From Flavobacteriales bacterium (GTDB taxonomy: Bacteria > Bacteroidota > Bacteroidia > Flavobacteriales > BACL11): a stretch of DNA of 23,948 nucleotides. Position 1 is the first letter of the stretch. Each line of letters begins with the position of its first letter. Location: NCBI GenBank assembly GCA_002730985.1, contig PCBP01000006.1, positions 7,202 through 31,149 of the forward strand. Reading direction: 5' to 3'. Positions 1-8,065 of this stretch are shown piece after piece. The position numbers and the translations under genes are program-made. Below the pieces are notes generated by a model. That model had not been told where the DNA came from. It worked only from the letters and a program-made list of their open reading frames with translations, and made no database searches.

Positions 1-10
1 ATATTATTTA

Positions 11-1138
11 CTACTCAATGATTATTCGTTTTTCGACACTTCCATCAGTATAGATATAAAATAAATGGGTATTTGAATTTGGTCTAGTTGTCTCCCTGCC
101 TAAAACATCAACAATTCTTATAAGTTCTTTTTTAGTTGTGTTCTCTGAAATACTTGTTATTCCGCTACATAAGCTATGATTTAGCATATTTGACCTATAC
201 TGATTTATTGCAGATATCATTCTTGTTTTTTGTCCATTAGTGAATAGATTCATACAAGCATCATTAGTGTAGTCCATATAATTCATAAACATATCACCAT
301 TAGGAGTTCCGCAAGCATTTGCATTGTGTGGAAATGCTGGACAATTATAGTTCCATTCTTCTTGGTTTGGAGTATCTGTGACATTGTCATCACCGTTACA
401 GCCAGTATTTGGCCCCCAATCAGGCCCCCAAACATGCTCTAGGTTTAGCCAGTGACCTATTTCATGTGTAGCAGTTCTTCCCTTATTATATGGAGGCTGT
501 ACTGTGCCAGTTGTTCCAAAATAATTATGTCCAATTACAAGTCCATCGCCATCTCCAATCCAACTACTAGGAGGGGTTGCGTAACCTAGAAGGCCACTAC
601 CTAAATCACAAACCCAGATATTTAGATAGTCTTCATTTGGCCAGTCATCTGCACCTCCTAAAGAGGAAGTATGTATATCATTATCCATTCCAAACTGACC
701 ATGAGAAGTTTGTATTCTTTCGATTCCTGTTGTAGGCTGTCCGTTTGGATCAGTATTGGCAAGGCAAAACTCAATTTCACAATCAGCAGCTACTGATTGC
801 CATACGCTAGGGGTGTTTATTATATCAATATTTGTTCTTCTGTAATCTTTATTCAGTACATCTATTTGAGATTGTATTTGAGTATCAGAAATATTCTGAG
901 TGTTTGTTTTCCAAACAACATGCACTACAATTGGAATAGTGATAATAGTTTTCGCACTATAGTTAGGATTTCTAGTAATCCATTTTTTAGTTTGGTTATT
1001 TACGTTTCCTCTTGCAATTCTGTATTCAGGATATATTTCTGCTCGGTATTTAGTGACAGCTTCAGTGCCACATCTTTCTTGAGCGCCAAGAGAAAGATTA
1101 GACAGTAATAATATTAAAATTAATAGTTTCTTTGTCAT
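11..1138 (-). CDS. Secreted M43-family (pappalysin-like) zinc metalloprotease with T9SS C-terminal domain
   Basis: The 375-residue product starts with a clear signal peptide (about residues 1-20, hydrophobic core LLILILLLS, ending near GAQ). The zinc site is visible as HEIGHWLNLEH at 225-235 (H225, E226, H229, H235), with the Met-turn MNYMD at 285-289; together these place it with the M43 metzincin proteases. Several cysteines (e.g. C120, C125, C177, C247, C266, C276, C295) suit an extracellular disulfide-bonded protein. The last 45 residues (VDVLGRET, then LFYIYTDGSVEKRIIIE) resemble the short C-terminal sorting domain used by the type IX secretion system, so the protein is probably exported across the outer membrane and released or anchored there. 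It is transcribed away from rplU and looks functionally separate from it. Substrate unknown. Confidence 0.9.
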   Translation of the reverse strand: MTKKLLILILLLSNLSLGAQERCGTEAVTKYRAEIYPEYRIARGNVNNQTKKWITRNPNYSAKTIITIPIVVHVVWKTNTQNISDTQIQSQIDVLNKDYRRTNIDIINTPSVWQSVAADCEIEFCLANTDPNGQPTTGIERIQTSHGQFGMDNDIHTSSLGGADDWPNEDYLNIWVCDLGSGLLGYATPPSSWIGDGDGLVIGHNYFGTTGTVQPPYNKGRTATHEIGHWLNLEHVWGPDWGPNTGCNGDDNVTDTPNQEEWNYNCPAFPHNANACGTPNGDMFMNYMDYTNDACMNLFTNGQKTRMISAINQYRSNMLNHSLCSGITSISENTTKKELIRIVDVLGRETTRPNSNTHLFYIYTDGSVEKRIIIE

Positions 1139-1161
1139 TATATAAGATTAGTTTGCAACTG

Positions 1162-1169
1162 CAAATTTA
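1162..1169 (-). promoter_or_regulatory. Possible -7 box of the metalloprotease gene
   Basis: On the minus strand this reads TAAATTTG, matching the Bacteroidota -7 consensus TAnnTTTG. It lies 23 bases upstream of the start codon at 1138, which would give a leader of about 17 bases. I find no good TTG -33 element at the right spacing, so this is a tentative call. Confidence 0.35.
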
Positions 1170-1239
1170 GTTTATTTAACGAAAGAATAGGGGGTAATGT
1201 TTTATAGAATCTTTCTAGTTTAAAAAAAGAGATTAATTT

Positions 1240-1270
1240 TTTGCTTATCTTATTAGATTGTTTAATTTTG
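1240..1270 (+). promoter_or_regulatory. Bacteroidota housekeeping promoter of rplU-rpmA
   Basis: TTTG at 1240-1243, a 19-base spacer, then TAATTTTG at 1263-1270. This is an exact fit to the TTTG-N19-TAnnTTTG promoter recognised by the primary sigma factor of this phylum. Transcription would begin near 1277, leaving a leader of about 19 bases before the ATG at 1296, with no room for an L21 autoregulatory leader structure. Confidence 0.8.
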
Positions 1271-1295
1271 CAGACCATTTTTAAAAATAAAAATA

Positions 1296-1787
1296 ATGTA
1301 CGCAATAGTTGATATAGCAGGGAAACAATTTAAAATTGAGAAAGATCAACAGATATTTGTACACAGATTAGAAGCAAAAGAGGGGTCAGAGGTTGATTTT
1401 GATCAAGTTCTTTTAGTAGATAATTCTGGTAAAGTAAATGTTGGCGCCCCAGTTATAAAAGGAGCTAAGGTAACTGCAAAAGTACTTGAGCATCTGAAAG
1501 GAGATAAAGTAATCGTCTTCAAAAAGAAAAGAAGAAAAGGATATAGGGTTAAGAATGGTCATCGACAGTACTTAACCAAGTTAGAAATTCTGAAAATTGA
1601 TGAGAAGGCTTCTGTTGCAAAAAAAACTGCAGTAAAAAAGGAAGCTAAATTAGCTGATAAAAAAGCGCCAGTAAAGAAAACGGCTGTTAAAAAGCCAGTT
1701 GCTAAAAAGGCGCCAGCAAAGAAAACGGCTGTTAAAAAGCCAGTTGCTAAAAAGGCGTCAGCAAAGAAAACTGCTGTTAAAAGCTGA
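1296..1787 (+). CDS. rplU: 50S ribosomal protein L21 with Lys/Ala-rich C-terminal tail
   Basis: Residues 1-102 are a standard L21: the start [14 protein letters not shown] and the basic 23S rRNA-binding signature [20 protein letters not shown] near 75-95 are both present. L21 is usually close to 103 residues; this one runs to 163. The extra 60 residues are almost all K, A, V, P and T (units such as [15 protein letters not shown]), like the tails of histone H1 or HU-like proteins, and are encoded by a tandem DNA repeat. The tail is in frame and ends cleanly in TGA. rpmA follows after 34 bases, the usual rplU-rpmA order. Tail function is unknown; added rRNA or nucleoid contact is a guess. Confidence 0.97.
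   Translation: MYAIVDIAGKQFKIEKDQQIFVHRLEAKEGSEVDFDQVLLVDNSGKVNVGAPVIKGAKVTAKVLEHLKGDKVIVFKKKRRKGYRVKNGHRQYLTKLEILKIDEKASVAKKTAVKKEAKLADKKAPVKKTAVKKPVAKKAPAKKTAVKKPVAKKASAKKTAVKS
1665..1784 (+). repeat. 45-base tandem repeat in the 3' end of rplU
   Basis: Copy 1 (1665-1709) and copy 2 (1710-1754) differ at one base; copy 3 (1755-1784) is a partial copy of 30 bases that runs into the stop codon. The period of 45 bases keeps frame and encodes 15-residue units ([16 protein letters not shown]). Such near-identical in-frame copies can expand or contract by slippage or recombination. Confidence 0.9.
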
Positions 1788-1821
1788 ATAAATAATTAAG
1801 AATCTTTAAAAACTTAATAAA

Positions 1822-2073
1822 ATGGCACATAAGAAAGGAGCGGGGAGTTCAAAAAATGGAAGAGAATCAAAAAGCAAACGACTAGGGGTTAAGATCTTTG
1901 GAGGACAAGAGATTATTGCAGGCAATATTATTGTAAGACAAAGAGGTACTGTACATAATCCTGGTGAAAATGTTGGCATTGGAAAAGACCATACTTTATT
2001 TGCGCTAGCTGATGGTATTGTAAAGTTTACTAAAAAGAGAAATAACAAATCCTATGTGTCAGTAGAAAATTAA
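1822..2073 (+). CDS. rpmA: 50S ribosomal protein L27
   Basis: 83 residues beginning [21 protein letters not shown], the highly conserved L27 N-terminus that reaches toward the peptidyl-transferase centre, followed by GVKIFGGQ and IIVRQRGT. Length matches the family (about 85). There is no cleavable N-terminal extension of the kind found in Firmicutes. It is the second gene of the rplU-rpmA operon and is followed within 30 bases by a strong hairpin terminator. Confidence 0.98.
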   Translation: MAHKKGAGSSKNGRESKSKRLGVKIFGGQEIIAGNIIVRQRGTVHNPGENVGIGKDHTLFALADGIVKFTKKRNNKSYVSVEN

Positions 2074-2100
2074 GGATTGCTGTAATTTATAATTTAAAAA

Positions 2101-2127
2101 ACTCTTGAGCAATCAAGAGTTTTTTTA
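2101..2127 (+). terminator. Rho-independent terminator after rpmA
   Basis: ACTCTTGA (2101-2108), loop GCAA (2109-2112), TCAAGAGT (2113-2120): a perfect 8-bp stem with a tetraloop followed by seven T residues (2121-2127). A run of A before the stem would extend the pairing in the other direction. It closes the rplU-rpmA unit. Confidence 0.88.
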
Positions 2128-2137
2128 TTTACATTTG
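2105..2137 (+). promoter_or_regulatory. Probable serS promoter overlapping the rpmA terminator
   Basis: TACATTTG at 2130-2137 fits the TAnnTTTG -7 box. A TTG at 2105-2107, inside the terminator stem, is a possible -33 element at a 22-base spacing. Transcription would begin around 2144, giving a leader under 20 bases to the ATG at 2163. Confidence 0.55.
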
Positions 2138-2162
2138 TTTTTTATTGTAGAAAGACAAGAGA

Positions 2163-3428
2163 ATGTTACATATAAATAAGATAAGGGAGAATAAAGAAGC
2201 CTATATTGCTTTGTTAAAAGTCAAAAACATGGATGCTAGTATTCTATTTGATTCAGTAATCGCTTTAGATGATAAAAGAAAATCAACTCAGCAGAAGTTA
2301 GATGAAATTTTAGCAAAAGGAAATAAATTGGCAAGCCAAATTGGCGATTTCTATAAAGAGGGGAAGGCGCAAGAAGCAAATATTTTAAAGGAAGAGTCGT
2401 CATCTGTTAAAGACAAATCAAAAGTATTGCAGAAGAAACAATCAGAATTAGAAAAAAAAATTCAAGATATTTTAGTACAGATTCCAAATGTCCCACACTC
2501 TTCAGTTCCTTCTGGGAAGTCAGATGCTGATAATATAACAATTAAAGAATCAGGAAAAATCCCAACGCTAATGTCTGGAGCTAAGCCACATTGGGAATTA
2601 ACTTCTAAGTATAGATTAATTGACTTTGAACTCGGAACTAAAATTACTGGTGCAGGGTTTCCTGTTTATACTGATAGAGGAGCAAGATTACAGAGAGCAT
2701 TAATTACGTATTTTTTAGATAAAAATATTGCAGCAGGTTATACTGAATTTCTCCCACCTCATTTGGTAAGTGAAGCATCAGGATTTGGCACAGGTAATTT
2801 GCCAGATAAAGATGGGCAGATGTATCATGCTAAAGACGATAATTTATTTCTGATACCGACTGCTGAGGTTCCGGTAACTAATTTTTTTAGAGATGTAATT
2901 GTAAAAGATTTTCCAATTAAGTGTACGGCTTACACTCCTTGTTTTAGGCGTGAAGCAGGTTCATACGGTAAAGATGTAAGAGGATTAAACAGACTGCATC
3001 AATTTGACAAAGTGGAGATTGTTCAGATTCAGCATCCTGATAAATCATATAAAACCTTGGATTCTATGGTCCGTCATGTTTCTAGTATCTTAGATGAGTT
3101 AGAATTGCCATATAGAATATTGCAATTGTGTGGAGGTGATTTAAGTTTCACTTCGGCACTTACATTTGATTTTGAAGTGTATTCCGCTGGACAGCAAAAG
3201 TGGCTAGAAGTAAGTTCAGTTTCTAATTTTGAGAGTTTTCAAGCAAATAGATTAAAGTTAAGATATAAGGATAAAGATGGCAAGACTAGCTTATGTCATA
3301 CCTTAAATGGGAGTGCATTGGCTTTGCCAAGAATTTACGCAGCTTTGATTGAAAATAATCAAACTCCAAATGGGATTAAGCTTCCCAAGGCACTACATTC
3401 TTATGTGGGATTTGATATTATAAAATAA
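2163..3428 (+). CDS. serS: Serine--tRNA ligase
   Basis: 421 residues, the normal length. Residues about 30-105 are the charged antiparallel coiled coil that holds the long variable arm of tRNA-Ser. The class II catalytic core follows: the serine-site segment TAEVP at 233-237, motif 2 FRREAGSYGKDVRG at 261-274, and motif 3 GSALALPR at 383-390 near the C-terminus. The enzyme charges tRNA-Ser with serine in the cytoplasm. It heads a tight unit: the next gene's ATG follows its stop codon directly. Confidence 0.97.
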   Translation: MLHINKIRENKEAYIALLKVKNMDASILFDSVIALDDKRKSTQQKLDEILAKGNKLASQIGDFYKEGKAQEANILKEESSSVKDKSKVLQKKQSELEKKIQDILVQIPNVPHSSVPSGKSDADNITIKESGKIPTLMSGAKPHWELTSKYRLIDFELGTKITGAGFPVYTDRGARLQRALITYFLDKNIAAGYTEFLPPHLVSEASGFGTGNLPDKDGQMYHAKDDNLFLIPTAEVPVTNFFRDVIVKDFPIKCTAYTPCFRREAGSYGKDVRGLNRLHQFDKVEIVQIQHPDKSYKTLDSMVRHVSSILDELELPYRILQLCGGDLSFTSALTFDFEVYSAGQQKWLEVSSVSNFESFQANRLKLRYKDKDGKTSLCHTLNGSALALPRIYAALIENNQTPNGIKLPKALHSYVGFDIIK

Positions 3429-5231
3429 ATGCGCTTAATATTAGTGTCTTTAATGATTTCTACCTTTGCTTTTTCACAGCAGAGTAATCAGCAAATAGCA
3501 TATCAGTATTATATTAATGGCGAATTTGAAAAAGCAATTTCCTTATATGAGGAGTTGATGAATGTGCGTTTCTCAGTAGCTTATTATGTTCCTTATTACA
3601 CTTCTCTTTTAAAATTAGAGGATTATAAGGATGCGGAATATCTAGCCAGGAAATTAGTTAAAAGATATCCTAAAGATTTGCAGTATCAGTTGGGCGTTAT
3701 AATTGCCCAGCATAAATCTGGCAAGACTAAGAAAGCAGATATTGCATATAAGAGACTTCTTAAAGATTTTGATGGAGGGCATTCACAAACAATAAACTTA
3801 GCCAACATTCTCATTAGAAATGATCTATTTCAAAAGGCTCTTGATATATATATATTATCGGAACAACTAAATCCTAGAAATAGTTTTGGTATGCAGAAAG
3901 CCCAACTTTTTGCAAAGATTGAGGAGGTTGAATTGATGCTTAAGGAGTATCTTAATGAGATGGAAAGAGACCCTGCAAAAAAGCAAATTGTTACATCGCA
4001 GATTCAAAGATTTTTGGATAATGATGGGATTAAAAGCGATAAGAATTATAAGTTAGTAAAGAGATTACTATTATTAAAAGTAAGAGCTGAACAAGAAAGA
4101 ACAGATTTTAGTGAAATGTTAATTTGGCTTTTTATGCAAAACCATCAGTTTAGGATGGCATTGCTTCAAGCAAAAGCTTTAGATAAACGTATACAATCAG
4201 ATGGACAAGGAGTTTATGATTTAGCAGAGGTATTTTTAGATAAGGGATATTTTGAGTTAGCTGCTCAGGCTTATGACTACATTATTGCAAAAGGAAAGCA
4301 AAATCGACTTTTTATTGATGCTAATGTAAACAAGTTATATGCTTTAACTAAAAGTATGTCTATTAAGAATGAAGATATAAATATCTTAGATAATGAGTAT
4401 AAAAAAATAGTGAATGATTTAGGGAAAAATAGAAATACTGTACTACTACTTTCTAATTATGCTCATTTCAAAGCTTTTTATGTACATGATTTAATATCAG
4501 CTGATAGCTTACTACAGGATGCTATGACAATTTCGGGTATTGATAATTATGACCTAGCAGAATGTAAGATGGAGTATGCAGATGTGTTATTGCTACAAGG
4601 AAATATTTGGGAATCCATGTTATATTGTTCACAGGTAGAAAAGGATTTTAAAGAACATCCTATAGGTCATGAAGCTAAGTTAAGAATCGCAAAGATATCT
4701 TATTATCAGGGAGATTTTCAGTGGGCGCAAGCACAATTAGAAACTTTAAAAGCGTCTACATCTAAGCTGATTGCTAATAATGCCATGCAGTTATCATTAT
4801 TAATAACCGACAATTATAATTTAGACACTACTGAAATTGCAATGCGTGCTTTTGCTCATGCAGATTTACTTAATTATCAGCAAAAATATGATGAGGCAAT
4901 ATTAAAATATGACTCCGTGCTAGTTGCATTTTCTGGCCATTCATTATCAGATGAAATTTATATGAGAAAATCAGATATTTATTTCAATAAAGGAAGAATT
5001 AAAGACGCCCTAGCTAATTATGAGAAGATAGAAGCAGATTGGAGTTATGATATTTTAGCTGATGATGCTCTTTATAAAAGAGCTAAAATATATGATACTG
5101 TCTTAAATGATTCTATATTAGCCATGAAATTATATGAACAAATTTTATTAGAGCATAATAGTAGTATTTATGTTGCAGAATCTCGGAAACGATTTAGAGC
5201 TTTAAGAGGAGATAACTTAGAAGAAGAATAA
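3429..5231 (+). CDS. Exported tetratricopeptide-repeat protein
   Basis: The 600-residue product begins with a short signal peptide (about 1-17, ending AFSQ), so it probably acts in the periplasm or at the envelope. TPR-like helical hairpins are recognisable at about 22-110 (e.g. YYINGEFEKAISLYEEL) and again at 475-590 (QKYDEAILKYDSVL, FNKGRIKDALANYEKI), with less regular repeats between. The C-terminal stretch, ending SSIYVAESRKRFRALRGD, resembles the TPR modules of YbgF/BamD-type envelope proteins. No enzyme motif is visible, so a scaffold role is likely. The start is set by the adjoining serS stop, and the stop overlaps the next ATG by one base (TAATG). A homologue in the same place after serS is usual in Flavobacteriia (from memory). 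Confidence 0.85.
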   Translation: MRLILVSLMISTFAFSQQSNQQIAYQYYINGEFEKAISLYEELMNVRFSVAYYVPYYTSLLKLEDYKDAEYLARKLVKRYPKDLQYQLGVIIAQHKSGKTKKADIAYKRLLKDFDGGHSQTINLANILIRNDLFQKALDIYILSEQLNPRNSFGMQKAQLFAKIEEVELMLKEYLNEMERDPAKKQIVTSQIQRFLDNDGIKSDKNYKLVKRLLLLKVRAEQERTDFSEMLIWLFMQNHQFRMALLQAKALDKRIQSDGQGVYDLAEVFLDKGYFELAAQAYDYIIAKGKQNRLFIDANVNKLYALTKSMSIKNEDINILDNEYKKIVNDLGKNRNTVLLLSNYAHFKAFYVHDLISADSLLQDAMTISGIDNYDLAECKMEYADVLLLQGNIWESMLYCSQVEKDFKEHPIGHEAKLRIAKISYYQGDFQWAQAQLETLKASTSKLIANNAMQLSLLITDNYNLDTTEIAMRAFAHADLLNYQQKYDEAILKYDSVLVAFSGHSLSDEIYMRKSDIYFNKGRIKDALANYEKIEADWSYDILADDALYKRAKIYDTVLNDSILAMKLYEQILLEHNSSIYVAESRKRFRALRGDNLEEE

Positions 5232-5539
5232 TGATAATTTATAATGTAACTATAAGTGTTGAAGAAAGTATTACCAGTGATTGGTTAGCTTGGATGCAGC
5301 ATGAGCATATTCCTGAAGTCATGGGCTGTGGTATCTTTACCAAAGCACAAATAAATAGAGTTGTGACGAATAGCGATAGTGATAATACTTTTGCTATTGC
5401 TTATACTTGTCTAACGATGGAAGAATTACATCAGTATCAGCTTAAATTTTCAGTTGGATTACAGAAAAAACATATAGCTCGTTATGGTGACAAAGTAGTT
5501 GCTTTCCGTACTATTATGGAGATGATAGAAGAATTTTAG
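5231..5539 (+). CDS. DUF4286 family protein
   Basis: 102 residues, the usual size of DUF4286 proteins. Typical features are the start MIIYNVTISVEESI, the block WLAWMQHEHIPEVM at 18-31, and AFRT near the C-terminus (91-94). It looks like a small alpha/beta ferredoxin-like domain; no signal peptide or membrane segment is seen, so it is probably cytoplasmic. Biochemical function is unknown. It is translationally coupled to the TPR gene through TAATG. In many relatives the next gene is the 16S rRNA dimethyltransferase rsmA (from memory); here a transporter follows. Confidence 0.85.
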   Translation: MIIYNVTISVEESITSDWLAWMQHEHIPEVMGCGIFTKAQINRVVTNSDSDNTFAIAYTCLTMEELHQYQLKFSVGLQKKHIARYGDKVVAFRTIMEMIEEF

Positions 5540-5556
5540 AAAACATATTTTTTATT

Positions 5557-6777
5557 TTGAAGAAAATTATTAAGCAATACTTGCAATTAGAAGAGCATGT
5601 CCTTTTAATGATAAAGGCAGAGTTTTTTATTCAATTAATTGGGGCTGCTTTTTTCTTGATCTTAAATATTTATTTGGCAAAGAAAGGTTTCTCTGATCCT
5701 GAGATAGCTAACTTTATTTCCTATCGTTTTTTGGCGGTTATGTTATTAGCCTTTCCTTTAGGAATTTACATAAAGGGGAAACCTCTTAAGCCTTTTTTTA
5801 TGGCAGGTACACTAGGGGTCCCGCTAGTTGCGATTACTCTTATTTTAGCGATAGAATATATGCGAAATGATTATCTGCCAATATTATTTGTTTTATGGGG
5901 ATTTGTTTTTACATTATTTCAGGTTAGTTCTTTGCCTTACGTGATGCGAAACACAGTCCCTGAGAATCAATCACATGCTATTTCATTAAATTATGCAACT
6001 CATAGTTTTGGCACTATACTTAGTGGTATATTTATTTTTTTATCAGGTCAATTTATTCCAGCAATTGATGAAGGAAAGATATTGTTATTAATATCATCTT
6101 TTGGTTTTATAGGAGTATATTTTTTATTAAAAATGGATATAGATGTCGTTGTTCCTATTGAAGAGGGATTACAATGGAAATCCTATGATTGGGCTGTCTT
6201 GATAAAAGCTATTACCCCCACTCTGATTATTGCAGTTGGCGCCGGCTTAACTATTCCATTTATTAATTTATTTTTCTTTCATAATTTTCAAATAGATTCT
6301 TCTGGTTTTGCAGTTATAGGAGGGGTTGCAAGTTTTTTAGTTGCTGTTTTAGCATTGTTGGTGCCTAACTTAAAGAGTAGATTAGGTTTTAAAAAAGGAA
6401 TAACTTACACTCAGTTGATTTCTGTTATCGCTTTGGTTGCATTAGCTACAACTGAGTTTTTTAATGATCACTGGTGGGCACTACCATTAGCAGTTGTATG
6501 TTTTTGGATTAGAACCCCTTTAATGAATATGGCTGCTCCTATGACTTCTGAACTCACTATGAATTATGTAGGGTCAAAGAATCAAGAGATGTTAAGTGCA
6601 ATTATGGCAGCTATATGGAGTGGTAGCTGGTTTTTTAGTTCACAAATATTTAGATTCTTAAAATCAGAAGGATTGCCTTATGCGTATATTTTCTATATAA
6701 CGGCTGCTTTATATGCCTTGGGGGTGCTTATGTATTATCTTTTGATAAGAGATTATGAAAGACAAAACAGTAAATAA
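5557..6777 (+). CDS. MFS-type transporter, 12 membrane segments
   Basis: 406 residues with about twelve hydrophobic segments (roughly 22-42, 55-72, 80-99, 106-125, 145-165, 174-192, 214-236, 248-270, 282-298, 306-323, 345-365, 374-396), the layout of the major facilitator superfamily, in the inner membrane. Short basic loops such as KGKPLKP (74-80) suit the cytoplasmic side. Substrate cannot be read from sequence. The proposed start is a TTG at 5557, because the first in-frame ATG (codon 18, 5608) would cut off the N-terminal amphipathic stretch before helix 1. That ATG remains possible. The gene is 17 bases after DUF4286 and converges on cysN, whose stop is only 11 bases away. Confidence 0.8.
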   Translation: MKKIIKQYLQLEEHVLLMIKAEFFIQLIGAAFFLILNIYLAKKGFSDPEIANFISYRFLAVMLLAFPLGIYIKGKPLKPFFMAGTLGVPLVAITLILAIEYMRNDYLPILFVLWGFVFTLFQVSSLPYVMRNTVPENQSHAISLNYATHSFGTILSGIFIFLSGQFIPAIDEGKILLLISSFGFIGVYFLLKMDIDVVVPIEEGLQWKSYDWAVLIKAITPTLIIAVGAGLTIPFINLFFFHNFQIDSSGFAVIGGVASFLVAVLALLVPNLKSRLGFKKGITYTQLISVIALVALATTEFFNDHWWALPLAVVCFWIRTPLMNMAAPMTSELTMNYVGSKNQEMLSAIMAAIWSGSWFFSSQIFRFLKSEGLPYAYIFYITAALYALGVLMYYLLIRDYERQNSK

Positions 6778-6788
6778 TAATGTTAAAA

Positions 6789-8057
6789 TTATATAATCAT
6801 TCCAGCGGCAGTTGTTTCATTTGTCGCTTCATCAACTAAAATAATACTGCCAGTGTTTCTATTCCTTGTGTAACTGTCAAAGAATAAGGGTTTGGTAGTA
6901 CGGATACTTATTCTACCAATATCATTTAGTCCAATTTCTTTATCTTCCATTCTGTGAAGAGTATTGATATCGATCTTGTATTTTACTTCTTTAATGATGC
7001 ATCTTGCACTTTTAGAAGTGTGCCTTATAGTATATTTTGCATTTGGAATTATTTTCTTTTCATTCATCCAGCAAATCATCACCTCAATATCTTGCCCTAT
7101 AGTTGGCTTGTTATTTTCTCTAACTATCATGTCGCCTCTACTAATATCAATATCATCAGTTAATCTCATGCAAACCGACATAGGAGAAAATGCTTCTTTT
7201 GCTTCTCCATCAAAAGTATCAATTGATTTAATTTTAGATTTAAATCCTGAAGGAAGGATAGTAACTTCATCACCAGGTTTAAATACCCCTCCTTCAATTC
7301 TTCCTGCATATCCTCTATAGTCAGGGTATTTGGATGATTGAGGACGGATTACAAACTGGACAGGAAATCTGCAATCAACATGGTTGTGATCTGAACCAAT
7401 ATGAATATTTTCCAAAAGATGCATAAGTGTAGATCCTTCATACCAATTCATGTTTTCAGATCTATTTACAACATTATCTCCATTAAGTGCTGAAATAGGA
7501 ATAAAGTGGACATCTTTAATTTCTAATTTTGAAGCAAAAGCCTCAAAATCAGATTTAATTTTATCAAATGCTTCTTTACTGTAATCAGTTAGATCCATTT
7601 TGTTTATACAAACAGCAATATGTGGTATTTGTAAAAGGGAAGCAATAAATGCATGTCTTTTTGTTTGTTCAATCACCCCATGTCTTGCGTCGATTAATAA
7701 TAACGCAAGATTGGCTGTAGAAGCACCAGTAACCATATTTCTTGTATACTGAATATGCCCTGGTGTATCTGCAATAATAAATTTTCTTTTAGGAGTTGCA
7801 AAGTATCTATAAGCTACATCAATGGTAATTCCCTGCTCTCTTTCTGATCTTAATCCATCTGTTAGGAGCGCTAAATTTATCCCTTCTTCCCCTTTCTGCT
7901 TAGAGGTTTCTTCAAGTAGCTCCATTTGATCTTCAAAGATTGCTTTACTATCATAAAGTAATCTTCCAATCAATGTGCTTTTTCCGTCATCTACACTTCC
8001 TGCAGTGGTGAAGCGTAGTAACTCCATATTTAAATATCCTTTGTTATCGTTGTTCAT
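6789..8057 (-). CDS. cysN: Sulfate adenylyltransferase subunit 1 (GTPase CysN)
   Basis: 422 residues with an EF-Tu-like GTPase domain: P-loop GSVDDGKS at 20-27, switch I GIT at 76-78, DTPGH at 97-101, NKMD at 152-155 and SAL at 189-191, followed by the two beta-barrel domains. GTP hydrolysis by CysN drives formation of adenosine 5'-phosphosulfate (APS) from sulfate and ATP by its partner CysD. The length shows CysN alone: no APS kinase domain is fused, and a separate cysC lies in the operon. It is third in cysC-cysD-cysN, 8 bases after cysD. An internal ATG at codon 11 (MELLRFTTAGS) is an alternative start. Confidence 0.97.
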   Translation of the reverse strand: MNNDNKGYLNMELLRFTTAGSVDDGKSTLIGRLLYDSKAIFEDQMELLEETSKQKGEEGINLALLTDGLRSEREQGITIDVAYRYFATPKRKFIIADTPGHIQYTRNMVTGASTANLALLLIDARHGVIEQTKRHAFIASLLQIPHIAVCINKMDLTDYSKEAFDKIKSDFEAFASKLEIKDVHFIPISALNGDNVVNRSENMNWYEGSTLMHLLENIHIGSDHNHVDCRFPVQFVIRPQSSKYPDYRGYAGRIEGGVFKPGDEVTILPSGFKSKIKSIDTFDGEAKEAFSPMSVCMRLTDDIDISRGDMIVRENNKPTIGQDIEVMICWMNEKKIIPNAKYTIRHTSKSARCIIKEVKYKIDINTLHRMEDKEIGLNDIGRISIRTTKPLFFDSYTRNRNTGSIILVDEATNETTAAGMII

Positions 8058-8065
8058 ATCTTTCT

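Noticed and set aside
797..1108. Plus-strand open frame opposite the metalloprotease gene
   Set aside because: Its product has no recognisable domain, and the minus-strand frame has a signal peptide, zinc site and sorting domain. Antisense shadow.
1665..1784. Could the regular repeat be a CRISPR array or intergenic satellite?
   Set aside because: The copies are contiguous without spacers and in frame in rplU; it is a coding repeat.
1806..2048. Minus-strand open frame over rpmA
   Set aside because: It is the reverse of the highly conserved L27 sequence and has no promoter or domain of its own.
6778..6788. Terminator between the convergent transporter and cysN
   Set aside because: The 11-base gap and its edges show only short AT-rich pairing (ATAAT/ATTAT) without a stable stem or T-tract.
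6954..7320. Two plus-strand open frames within cysN
   Set aside because: They are antisense to the conserved C-terminal barrels of CysN; low-complexity hydrophobic product only.
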